NCBI GenBank assembly: GCA_040753795.1
Contig: JBFMDX010000026.1
Span: forward strand, 1-53,560
Origin: Thermodesulfobacteriota bacterium
GTDB taxonomy: Bacteria; Desulfobacterota; Desulfobacteria; Desulfobacterales; Desulfosudaceae
DNA length: 53,560 bases
Reading direction: 5' to 3'
Part shown: positions 16,492 through 23,876 of the stretch, piece by piece
Layout: each line of letters begins with the position of its first letter
Position numbering within the stretch: position 1 is the first letter of the stretch
Notes under the pieces: generated by a model
Told to the model about the DNA's origin: nothing
The model's input: the letters and a program-made list of their open reading frames with translations, nothing else
Databases searched by the model: none
Position numbers and translations under genes: made by a program

Positions 16492-16508
16492 CCCCGGCCT
16501 TCGCCGGG
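16492..16508. repeat. GC-rich short hairpin
   Basis: CCCCGGC CTTC GCCGGGG forms a perfect 7-bp stem. It is of a kind of dispersed intergenic palindrome (accccggccttcgccggggt) common in proteobacterial genomes. It lacks a T tract on either side, so a terminator role is doubtful. Confidence 0.6.
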
Positions 16509-16590
16509 GTGACGAAACAAGACGAGCCATTTTTATCGGGATTGTCCGGTCAAGCCGCCTATGAAAAAGTCAAGCCGGACGATGACAAAT

Positions 16591-17364
16591 TTACTCCCCG
16601 ACAATCCGGTCCAGCGCCCGGCCCACGGCTTGAAGGGCAGGGCAGTCGGGTAATTCCAGAATGCTCCTGCCCTCGATGTCATACTCCCGGATGGTGTCAT
16701 CATCCGGAATCCAGCCGGCCAGTTCGATGTCCGTGCGGCCGATGATCTTGTCCGCTTCCTCGGCGCTCCTGATCCGGTTTAAAATAAGGAAGGCCTTCTT
16801 GTACTTCACGGTCCTTTTGCCGGCCACATCCCGGATCTCCCGCACCACGTTCAGCCCCTTGGCCGAGGCGTCCGAGGCCAGGACCAGGTAATCCACCTCC
16901 TCCATGACCCGGCGGTTGACCTGCTCGATACCCGCCTCGCCGTCGATGACCACGTAATCAAAATGGTAGGCCGTGGATTTGATGACGTCTTTTAAAAAAT
17001 TGTTGACCCGGCAGTAGCAGCCCTCGGTCTCCGGCCGGCCGATGGCCAGAAAACCCAGGTTGCCGTTTTCCGCGATGGCGTCAAGGACCTCATAGTCGAT
17101 CAGGGAGAGCAGTTCTTTTTTATCGACGGTACTCTCGGTGTTTTTCACGTTTTTGATCAGGGAAGAGCGGATGTCGTCGATGGTCTTGGTAACCGTCATG
17201 CCCAGGGCCATGGCCAGTCCCACGGCCGGATCGGCGTCAATGGCCAGGACCCGGCCGGCGTTGCGGTCACGCAGCAGCTTGATAATGGCGGCGCTCAACG
17301 AGGTCTTGCCCACGCCGCCTTTGCCGCATAAAGCCAGTATCTTTGTATGTTCAGGTTTTTTCAT
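16591..17364 (-). CDS. CooC-type P-loop ATPase (SIMIBI class) with CXC metal motif
   Basis: The 257-residue protein has a deviant Walker A motif GKGGVGKTS with signature Lys15 and Lys20, the switch-like AIDADPAVGLA, and FDYVVIDGEAGIEQ near residue 137. It carries C116-Y-C118 in PETEGCYCRVNNF, the position where CooC proteins of carbon monoxide dehydrogenase maturation bind a bridging metal at the dimer interface. The family inserts metal or drives conformational change with ATP. No CO dehydrogenase gene is in the window; instead the gene overlaps by one base a 2-hydroxyacyl-CoA dehydratase subunit gene. I infer that it matures or activates that enzyme. Last gene of a four-gene operon. Confidence 0.88.
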   Translation of the reverse strand: MKKPEHTKILALCGKGGVGKTSLSAAIIKLLRDRNAGRVLAIDADPAVGLAMALGMTVTKTIDDIRSSLIKNVKNTESTVDKKELLSLIDYEVLDAIAENGNLGFLAIGRPETEGCYCRVNNFLKDVIKSTAYHFDYVVIDGEAGIEQVNRRVMEEVDYLVLASDASAKGLNVVREIRDVAGKRTVKYKKAFLILNRIRSAEEADKIIGRTDIELAGWIPDDDTIREYDIEGRSILELPDCPALQAVGRALDRIVGE

Positions 17365-18767
17365 TAAATAATCTTCCTTACCTCGAGAAATTCCCGCATG
17401 GCACTTTTGCAGGACTCCCAGCTCCGGGCCCGGTCGTCAAAGGCGTCGGCGAACAGGGCGTAGGAAGGGTAGCCGGCGGCTTCCAGGTCCCGTAAAAAAG
17501 GTTTGACCATGCCCCAGGTGTTGCGGCAGCCCAGAGTACCGACGTAAATGGTGCAGTCCGCCTTGTAGAGCTTGCAGGCCGAAAGCGTGTCCTCCAGCCA
17601 CATGGCCGGCGCGTCATAGGGGCCGCGGATCTGCTTGATCATGGGCATGCGCGAGAGCTGATCGGCCAGGCTGTCGATGATGGCCTCTTCCGAGGAGGCG
17701 TCCATTTTGTAACACTGGTCTTCCCGGCCGGCGGCGTAAGGCGCGCCGCTGGGAAAGAAATAGTTGAGCATGCAGCCCATCATGCTGATATCCAGTTCGT
17801 TGAAGAAATTAAAAAAGCGGAAATCCATGGTGTAGTGTTCGATATAGCTGGGCATGCAGCGGGCCCGCTCTTTTCCGGAGAGGGTGCCGGCGATCCCTTT
17901 GGCGTGGTTTTCCATTGATACCCGCAGCATCTCCTCCAGCACCCGGGTGGCCGAGGCCACGCCGTTGAATCCGAACTTGAGCAGGTAGATGATGGGCTGA
18001 ACCAGCGGCGGCACCGGATTGGGCACGCAGGTCATGAGCTGCTGGATTTCATTGATCAGATCATCCTGCCGCTGAATTTCGTGAATCAGTTCGGCCAGTT
18101 TGTCCCAGTCCACCTTTTTGCCGGTCTGTTTTTCCAGAAAAACGAGCATCCGGCGGAAGTCCTGCCGGTTGTAGCGGACGGCCCGTTCTCCGGTCAGGTC
18201 CGGGGGCGAGTCGTGCATGTACATGGGGATGTTCTTCTTGGAGGTATAAAAATGAAAGGCGTTGGCATTGGAGTCGCAGATGCCGGCGGTATTGGCCAGG
18301 CAGAAGTCGGGCGTGGTGCCCAGTCCGGCCATGAAGGCGCCCATGGAGCCGCGCTGGCCGGAGCAGGAAGTCTCGGTCATGCCCAGTTCCACGCAGTGAT
18401 CCAGATATTCGATCACCCCCCGGTTGAAGATCAGCCCGCCGTAGGCGGCCAGAACCTCGGCGTTGATCGGCACGCAGTCAAAGGCCTTGAGAATGCCCAC
18501 CGGGTAGCAGTAGGTGGTCAGCACCGCCTTTTTCCCCTTTTCCCGGGCATAGGTCAGGTCGTCCAGCCACAGGCAGGTGGCGTCGATCAGATAGAGCATG
18601 GCATTGCCGATCTGCTTTAACATGGCAAAGGTGTTGGCCCGCCGCGGCAGAATACTGAAAATCGCCTCCTTTTCTCCGGGGGTGGTGTTTTCCAGCAGGG
18701 CCTTGAGGTTCTGGAACGTGACCAGAAGCTGCCAGTCATAGTTAAACGCCATTAATTCTTTTTTCAC
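17364..18767 (-). CDS. 2-hydroxyacyl-CoA dehydratase/benzoyl-CoA reductase-type large subunit (BcrB/HgdA-like)
   Basis: The 467-residue protein has the family's spaced cysteine motifs: TTYCYPVGIL near residue 86, ETSCSGQRG near 131, AGICDSNAN near 159 and GTLGCRNTWGM near 425. Length fits the larger subunit (BcrB/BzdO are about 440 residues). Start is GTG at 18767, two bases after the upstream stop, with GAGAGG upstream; ATG at 18752 is the alternative. It pairs with the next-upstream 378-residue subunit. The low-potential reaction and substrate cannot be read from the sequence. Confidence 0.88.
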   Translation of the reverse strand: MKKELMAFNYDWQLLVTFQNLKALLENTTPGEKEAIFSILPRRANTFAMLKQIGNAMLYLIDATCLWLDDLTYAREKGKKAVLTTYCYPVGILKAFDCVPINAEVLAAYGGLIFNRGVIEYLDHCVELGMTETSCSGQRGSMGAFMAGLGTTPDFCLANTAGICDSNANAFHFYTSKKNIPMYMHDSPPDLTGERAVRYNRQDFRRMLVFLEKQTGKKVDWDKLAELIHEIQRQDDLINEIQQLMTCVPNPVPPLVQPIIYLLKFGFNGVASATRVLEEMLRVSMENHAKGIAGTLSGKERARCMPSYIEHYTMDFRFFNFFNELDISMMGCMLNYFFPSGAPYAAGREDQCYKMDASSEEAIIDSLADQLSRMPMIKQIRGPYDAPAMWLEDTLSACKLYKADCTIYVGTLGCRNTWGMVKPFLRDLEAAGYPSYALFADAFDDRARSWESCKSAMREFLEVRKII

Positions 18768-18769
18768 AG

Positions 18770-19906
18770 TTATATCCTCTCGACAAAAGCCTGGGCCCGC
18801 ATCTTGACCCGCTCGGTTTCCACCAGCGGTCCGTATTCACGCTCCAGTCTCAGGCAGGGAATGCCCATAGCCGTCAGGTCCTCGGCGTAGAGGCTGTTTT
18901 CGCAGCCGTGCAGATCGCAGAAGCGGATGTTCTGGAAAATAACGCCCTGGGCACGGGCCTGTTTCACTTTGTCCGCCAGATAATCGCTTCTTTCCCTGAA
19001 CCTTCCGAACATACGCGGATGTTTCAGGCTGAGCAGGTAGGACTTGGCGATTTCGTCCACCGGGTCGTCGCTGTCCTCGGCGATCATGTTGTCGTAATAT
19101 TTTGACCCGAAGGACATCATGTCGCCCACGACCACGGCGCCGGTCTGCTCGATGCTGTCGATCAGTCCCCGGTCGTCGTTGACGCTGCCGACGATAAACA
19201 GCCGCTTGCCCGGCACCGGCCGGTCGCTCTGTTCCAGTTCGGCCAGGAGCGCTTCGGCCATTTCGACGAACTGCTCCATGGGCATGGATACCGCCGCCAC
19301 AAAAACCGACAGGGCATCCGCGCCGGAAATGGGAACATCGGGCCGGCTGCGGATTTCATCCAGTTTCTTCAGCAGGCGGCGGCCGTGATTATAGAGCCTG
19401 ATGGAATCGTTCAGCGCTTCTTTTGTGACCCGGACGCCGAAATGGGCTTCCAGTTCGCGGATGTGGAGGCGCAACTCTTCGCTGAACCATTCCAGGCTGA
19501 AGTCGTATGATTTATGGGGCACCGCGAAATATTTAAAAAAGGGAGGGATAACGGCCTCGCCCTCCCGGGCGGCTTTTCGCCAGCACTCGTCCAGTCGTCG
19601 CATGGTGTCGCAAACCGAAGAGGTGACCGCGCCGTCCAGGAACCGGTATTTCTCTTCCCCGGCCATCTGCAGAAGGCTTTTGGGAAAGCTGCAAACCACC
19701 GGACCGAAATAGGCGTCACCCAGGGTGGTGGCCGTGATCTCGTTGGCGCGAAGCCGGATACCGAGGATGCCGGCGGCATGGTAGACTTCCGCGACCGGCA
19801 CCCGGGAATAGCAGTAGCCGATGACCTTGCCGCCGTTTTTTTTGAAATTCCTTACGTAATCATTTTCAATGGTCGAATATATTTCTCTGAACTTATTATT
19901 CAGCAT
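18770..19906 (-). CDS. 2-hydroxyacyl-CoA dehydratase/benzoyl-CoA reductase-type small subunit (BcrC/HgdB-like)
   Basis: The 378-residue protein carries IGYCYSRVPVAEVYHAAG near residue 30, a SSVCDTMRR motif near 96 and FQNIRFCDLHGCENSLYAEDL near 335, which align with the cluster-binding cysteines of BcrC/BadD/HgdB. LRLEREYGPLVET near the end is also typical. Length matches BcrC/BzdN (about 380). The ATG at 19906 is inside the upstream gene (11-base overlap) with GGGAGA seven bases before it. The order small subunit, large subunit recalls the bcrC-bcrB order of class I benzoyl-CoA reductases, but the bcrA/bcrD ATPase subunits are missing. Confidence 0.88.
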   Translation of the reverse strand: MLNNKFREIYSTIENDYVRNFKKNGGKVIGYCYSRVPVAEVYHAAGILGIRLRANEITATTLGDAYFGPVVCSFPKSLLQMAGEEKYRFLDGAVTSSVCDTMRRLDECWRKAAREGEAVIPPFFKYFAVPHKSYDFSLEWFSEELRLHIRELEAHFGVRVTKEALNDSIRLYNHGRRLLKKLDEIRSRPDVPISGADALSVFVAAVSMPMEQFVEMAEALLAELEQSDRPVPGKRLFIVGSVNDDRGLIDSIEQTGAVVVGDMMSFGSKYYDNMIAEDSDDPVDEIAKSYLLSLKHPRMFGRFRERSDYLADKVKQARAQGVIFQNIRFCDLHGCENSLYAEDLTAMGIPCLRLEREYGPLVETERVKMRAQAFVERI

Positions 19907-21218
19907 TGGCGTCTCCCAGAATACCGGCCAGCCGGGCCAGGGCCGATCGCAAATCTTCAGCGTTGTCTTCAGAATCAGGTGTCAGCAGATCGCACAGACC
20001 ATTGATCAGGGGCGGCAGCAGGATCAGGGCCACGGGCCTGGCCGCCTTGCAGATGTCCCGGATCAGATCGCTTTCCGCCAGAGTCCGGACTTCTTCGGTG
20101 TCAATGGTAGCGGCCAGGGCCGATACGGTTCCGGGGATGCGTTCCGGGTCGCCGGCGGTAACATGGTTGGTTATTTCCAGCACCAGGGAGATCAGGTCAG
20201 CCAGTTCCTGTTCGTCAAAGGCCCCGGCAACTTCGGCGACCACCTCATCCAGGTCACGGCCGGGCAGGTCCGCCAGCACCCGCAGCCGGTTCTTCATGGC
20301 CCGGATCCGGGCGTTTTCCGAGAGGGCCGCGGCGGTGAGCATCTTTCTGCCAAACTCGGGGAAGGCATGCATCATGTCCGAAACGGCGTTTTTAATCGCC
20401 TCCCTGTCCCCCGCTTTTCCGGCCACGGCTTCCGCGTAGCGCTGGGGATCGATTTCGCTGACGATCTCTTTAAGCATGTCTCCGGTAAGGGTTTGCAAGG
20501 CCGGCGTGACGCCGTCCCCGCCCAGGCTGCTGCCGATATGAACTCTCCTGCCCAGTTCATAATAATCGTTGAGCATCCGGCCCACTTCTTTCCAGTCGAT
20601 TTTGCCGTTAAGACCACTGGCAATTTCAAACAACATCTCCGGCGGTAGAACTTTTATCTGGGAGGCAAGGTTCAGGTTCAGGGTATTGGCGGCAAGGCTG
20701 ATGACAGTGGGCAGGGCGGCCAGGACCACCAGTATTTTGCCCTGGTATTGCGGCAGAATTTCATTGAGCCGGCGGGCGGCTTCGATGCGGCCCTCTTTTG
20801 AGGTCTCCAGCAGGGTCTTCCATTGGGACAGGTCGATGTTGTCCAGCAGGGATTTCACAAAGGCGGACTGATTGTCGGCGGCTTCGGTCGGGTTCTCCCG
20901 AATTTCCCGGGTGCGCAGCCTCCACCGCAGGACCAGAAACCGGCCCAGGGTCGCGGCCATGTCCGCCAGACCGCTTTTGTCTCCCGGAGGCAGGGCCGGC
21001 ATGGTTTTCAAGGCCATCCAGGAAATGATTTTTTTGAGAACACTGCCGCCCGACCAGGCCGACATGACGGCACCGGCCACGGCCTGCAGGGTCTGCTGCG
21101 CCTTGGGGTCGCCCATCAGGTTGACCGCCAGTTCCCCCAGCAGACGGTCCATCTCCTTTTTCAATTCTTCGGGGTTTTCCGAAGGGGTTCCTGCCGTCTG
21201 CTTTTTTTCTGTATTCAT
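19896..21218 (-). CDS. unknown 440-residue helical protein, first gene of the dehydratase-type operon
   Basis: I do not recognise this protein. It is rich in Ala and Leu, with no cysteine cluster and no signal peptide. It has many amphipathic helices and several moderately hydrophobic segments (about residues 44-72 and 165-185 with GKILVVLAALPTVISLAANTL, and 385-405 with AARPVALILLPPLINGLCDLL). These could be membrane-associated or buried helices of an alpha-solenoid. The gene overlaps the small-subunit gene by 11 bases, so it is very probably co-translated with it. ATG at 21218 has no clear ribosome-binding site. Its fixed place in the operon suggests a partner or membrane-docking role (inference). 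Confidence 0.65.
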   Translation of the reverse strand: MNTEKKQTAGTPSENPEELKKEMDRLLGELAVNLMGDPKAQQTLQAVAGAVMSAWSGGSVLKKIISWMALKTMPALPPGDKSGLADMAATLGRFLVLRWRLRTREIRENPTEAADNQSAFVKSLLDNIDLSQWKTLLETSKEGRIEAARRLNEILPQYQGKILVVLAALPTVISLAANTLNLNLASQIKVLPPEMLFEIASGLNGKIDWKEVGRMLNDYYELGRRVHIGSSLGGDGVTPALQTLTGDMLKEIVSEIDPQRYAEAVAGKAGDREAIKNAVSDMMHAFPEFGRKMLTAAALSENARIRAMKNRLRVLADLPGRDLDEVVAEVAGAFDEQELADLISLVLEITNHVTAGDPERIPGTVSALAATIDTEEVRTLAESDLIRDICKAARPVALILLPPLINGLCDLLTPDSEDNAEDLRSALARLAGILGDANAE

Positions 21219-21267
21219 AATTAGTTATGTGGCTTTCTGGGCGTTTTAAATCTGACCTTGGCCATCA

Positions 21268-21284
21268 GGTCACCGGCGGTGACC
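21268..21284. promoter_or_regulatory. perfect palindrome upstream of the dehydratase-type operon
   Basis: GGTCACC-GGC-GGTGACC, with outer GGCC arms at 21260-21263 and 21289-21292, lies 50 bp upstream of the operon's first start codon. A run of A follows on the plus strand, which is not a terminator arrangement for either direction, so an operator or mRNA leader hairpin is more likely. Confidence 0.45.
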
Positions 21285-21383
21285 AAGCGGCCAAAAAAAA
21301 ATGAGAAAGAATACTGATTTTTTTAAAAATTATTCTTACCCGTCGGTAGTTGTCAAGAGAAAACATCACCCAATAGGTTTTTA

Positions 21384-21917
21384 TCAAGATGCCTGTCCCG
21401 GTGGAATCTCTTTGAATGATCCGGCATATAACGCGGGTAGTCCGGCATATAACTGCTGGCCCAGGGCGAGCCGCTCCCGGTGCCGGTCGGTGACCGTGCC
21501 GATCTTTTTAGCCGGAATGCCGGCGAAGATTTCATTGGCCGGTATGGTCTGGCGTTTCATGACCAGGGATTTTTCCGCCACCATGGCCCACTGGCAGATT
21601 CGGGCCTGGTCGCAGATCATGGACTGCATGCCGATCAGGGCGCAGTCTTCGATGACGGCGTCATGGATCATGGCCATGTGGCCGATAATGACCCGGCTGC
21701 CGATGGTGACCCGCTCGGCCTCATGAATGATCACCCCTTCCTCCACGGCGGTTTCATCGCCGATGGTAATGACCCCGAAGTCGGCCCGGATGACGGCGTT
21801 AAACCCGATGTAGCAGTTGGCGCCGATGGTGACCGCGCCGATGATTTGCGCCCCGGGCGCGACCCATGTCCCCGGGCCTACGGACGGCCGTTTCCCCTCA
21901 AACTCATATAATGGCAT
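21384..21917 (-). CDS. gamma-type carbonic anhydrase family protein (left-handed beta-helix)
   Basis: The 177-residue protein is built of hexapeptide repeats (VGPGTWVAPGAQIIGAVTIGANCYIGFNAVIRADFG) forming a left-handed beta-helix. Three histidines (IIHEAERV, IIGHMAMIHD) have the spacing of the metal site in gamma-class carbonic anhydrases and PaaY/YrdA relatives. ANEIFAGIPAKKIG is the usual C-terminal turn. The probable role is carbonic anhydrase or a related acyl-CoA thioesterase-like activity as in PaaY. The gene is 9 bp downstream of recJ on the same strand and likely cotranscribed. Confidence 0.85.
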   Translation of the reverse strand: MPLYEFEGKRPSVGPGTWVAPGAQIIGAVTIGANCYIGFNAVIRADFGVITIGDETAVEEGVIIHEAERVTIGSRVIIGHMAMIHDAVIEDCALIGMQSMICDQARICQWAMVAEKSLVMKRQTIPANEIFAGIPAKKIGTVTDRHRERLALGQQLYAGLPALYAGSFKEIPPGQAS

Positions 21918-21926
21918 GTTTACCCC

Positions 21927-23657
21927 TCAACCGGTAATTTCGGCGTGCTCGATAATAATCTGCGGCGCGTTCCTGCCGTTCCATGTGTCCCGCCGGGCCC
22001 GGAAAACAACGCGTCGGAAGTGACCGGTTTCCTGCTGGTCCTCCGGTATGTTGAAACGCATGGCGTTGACCGTCGATCCGCTATTCCCCTGTCTCTGGCA
22101 GAGAGTCATTTTCCGGTGGCGGCCGTTGATCATAAAGGAAGAGTTCACGGCGACGTTTTCCGCCAGGAACAGGGGTTCCGGGTTCTGCTCCCCGAACGGC
22201 TGCAGGGATTCGATTTCCCGGAGCTGCTGCTCCGTGATCCGGTCCAGGGGCAGGATGCCGTCCACCTCCATCACCGGGACAAAGTCCTCCGGCCGCGAGT
22301 TGCGCTGGATAATGAATTCAAACTGTTTTTCAAAACGGGGGATGTTGGCGCTTCTGATCTTGAACCCGGCCGCCCGGGCATGGCCGCCGAAATCTTCAAA
22401 AAGGTCGGCGCATTGGGCCATGGTGTCATAGAGGTTAATGCCCGGAATGCTTCTGGACGATCCCACGCCCATTTCGCCGTTGATGGCGATCAGGGCCACC
22501 GGCAGATGATATTTCCGCACTGCCCGGGAGGCGACAATGCCGATGATGCCCGGATGCCACTGGCGATGGGCCAGCACCAGGGACTTTTTCCCCCGGAGCA
22601 GGGCCGGGTCGGCGGTGATGGCCCGTTCGATTTCGTCGGCCACATCCTCTTCAAAGAGCTGGCGCTTGGTGTTTAAACGGTTCAATATGTCGGCCATCTT
22701 TTTCGCCTGGTCGGCGTCAGTGGCCATGAGCAGCTCCAGAGCCACCTTGCCGTGGTCGATCCGGCCGGCGGCGTTGATTCGCGGCGCGATGACATAGGCG
22801 ATGTCTTCGGCGACCAGGGGCCGCTTTTTTATTTTGGCGGCCTCCAGCAGGGCCTGGATACCGGGACGGGGCTGGCCGTTGATCAGTTCCAGACCGGCTT
22901 TGGTGAAGACGCGGTTTTCGCCGACCAGGGGCACGATATCCGCCACGGTACCGACGGCCACCAGATCGCAGTATTGTTTCAGGTTCGGTTCGGCCGATCC
23001 TTTCCAGAAACCCTGCTCCCGGAGAAAGGATCGCAGGGCGATGACCAGGTAAAAGGCGACGCCGACGCCGGCCAGCATGGTCAGCCCCCCGGAATTATCT
23101 TCTCGTGACGGGTTCACCACCGCCAGGGCGTCCGGGAAAGGCGGCGCGATGCGATGGTGGTCGGTGACCACCAGATCGATACCCGCCCGGCGGCAGGCCA
23201 GGGCCGCTTCAAGGTTGCTGGAGCCGCAGTCCACGGTGATGATCAGGCCGGTGTCGGGCCTGATGGCGCCGCTGGTGACAAGATCGGCCTTGAGTCCGTA
23301 TCCTTCCATGATGCGGTGGGGGATGTAGTACGACACATCGGCCCCGGCGGCCCGGAGGAAATCCACCATCAGGGCGGTGGCGGTGATGCCGTCGGCGTCA
23401 TAGTCGCCGAAAACCAGGACTTTTTCTTTTTTTACGATAGCGTCAGTGATTCTCCGAACGGCGGTATCGATGTCCTTGAGCACGGACGGGGGGGTGATGT
23501 CCGGCAGGGAATCTTTCAAAAAAGCCCGGGCCGCCTTGAGCGTGGTGATGCCCCGGTTGACCAGCAGGGCGGCGGTGACGGGAGTGATATTCAGGGAGCG
23601 GCTTAATTCGTCAACGGTTTGCGGCGACGGCTGCTTAATCCGGATTTCTCTTTTCAT
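21927..23657 (-). CDS. recJ: single-stranded-DNA-specific exonuclease RecJ
   Basis: The 576-residue protein has the DHH-family motifs: FGDYDADGITATAL (motif I), VDCGSSN (II), VTDHHRIAPP (the DHH motif, III) and PRINAAGRIDHGKVALELL (IV). The DHHA1 segment follows with WHPGIIGIVASR and VGSSRSIPGINLYDTM, then the OB-fold-like C-terminal part. Length is normal for RecJ (about 570). It degrades single-stranded DNA 5' to 3' in recombination and mismatch repair. ATG at 23657 follows an AT-rich leader. Confidence 0.95.
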   Translation of the reverse strand: MKREIRIKQPSPQTVDELSRSLNITPVTAALLVNRGITTLKAARAFLKDSLPDITPPSVLKDIDTAVRRITDAIVKKEKVLVFGDYDADGITATALMVDFLRAAGADVSYYIPHRIMEGYGLKADLVTSGAIRPDTGLIITVDCGSSNLEAALACRRAGIDLVVTDHHRIAPPFPDALAVVNPSREDNSGGLTMLAGVGVAFYLVIALRSFLREQGFWKGSAEPNLKQYCDLVAVGTVADIVPLVGENRVFTKAGLELINGQPRPGIQALLEAAKIKKRPLVAEDIAYVIAPRINAAGRIDHGKVALELLMATDADQAKKMADILNRLNTKRQLFEEDVADEIERAITADPALLRGKKSLVLAHRQWHPGIIGIVASRAVRKYHLPVALIAINGEMGVGSSRSIPGINLYDTMAQCADLFEDFGGHARAAGFKIRSANIPRFEKQFEFIIQRNSRPEDFVPVMEVDGILPLDRITEQQLREIESLQPFGEQNPEPLFLAENVAVNSSFMINGRHRKMTLCQRQGNSGSTVNAMRFNIPEDQQETGHFRRVVFRARRDTWNGRNAPQIIIEHAEITG

Positions 23658-23708
23658 TATTTATTTATAGCACTGCCGTTCCGGCCGGGCAATATGGATA
23701 TGTTAAAA

Positions 23709-23745
23709 TAAGGTTTAAGGTTTAGGGCGCAGGGTTCAAGGGGCA
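23709..23745. repeat. degenerate heptanucleotide tandem array (copy 2)
   Basis: Five consecutive 7-nt units (AAGGTTT, AAGGTTT, AGGGCGC, AGGGTTC, AAGGGGC) of the same type and orientation as the arrays at 14640 and 27425. Confidence 0.75.
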
Positions 23746-23772
23746 GCGCTACCTGTCCCGGTTAGGGCCATA

Positions 23773-23801
23773 TTGACATAATGGGCCGGTCTTGCTAATG
23801 A
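23773..23801 (+). promoter_or_regulatory. sigma-70 promoter of the TRAP binding-protein gene
   Basis: A perfect TTGACA -35 box (23773-23778), a 17-nt spacer and TAATGA (23796-23801) as -10. The start codon of the binding-protein gene is 75 nt downstream. The -10 overlaps a Fur-box-like sequence. Confidence 0.7.
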
Positions 23802-23812
23802 TAATGAGTATC
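23794..23812. promoter_or_regulatory. Fur-box-like operator
   Basis: GCTAATGATAATGAGTATC matches the 19-bp Fur consensus GATAATGATAATCATTATC at 16 positions and covers the -10 box, where a bound repressor would block initiation. Confidence 0.65.
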
Positions 23813-23876
23813 CATTCTTTTATTTGATCAGGGGGGATGACAGGCGCCGGGCGACTGTCATCGGGGAGGGGCCATT

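Noticed and set aside
16494-16510. GC-rich hairpin at 16492-16508 as a terminator of the second AT-rich gene or the CooC operon
   Set aside because: It is upstream of the AT-rich gene on its strand and has no T tract on either side.
16509-16745. 78-residue plus-strand frame after the GC-rich hairpin
   Set aside because: Most of it is antisense to the end of the CooC-like gene and it has no ribosome-binding site.
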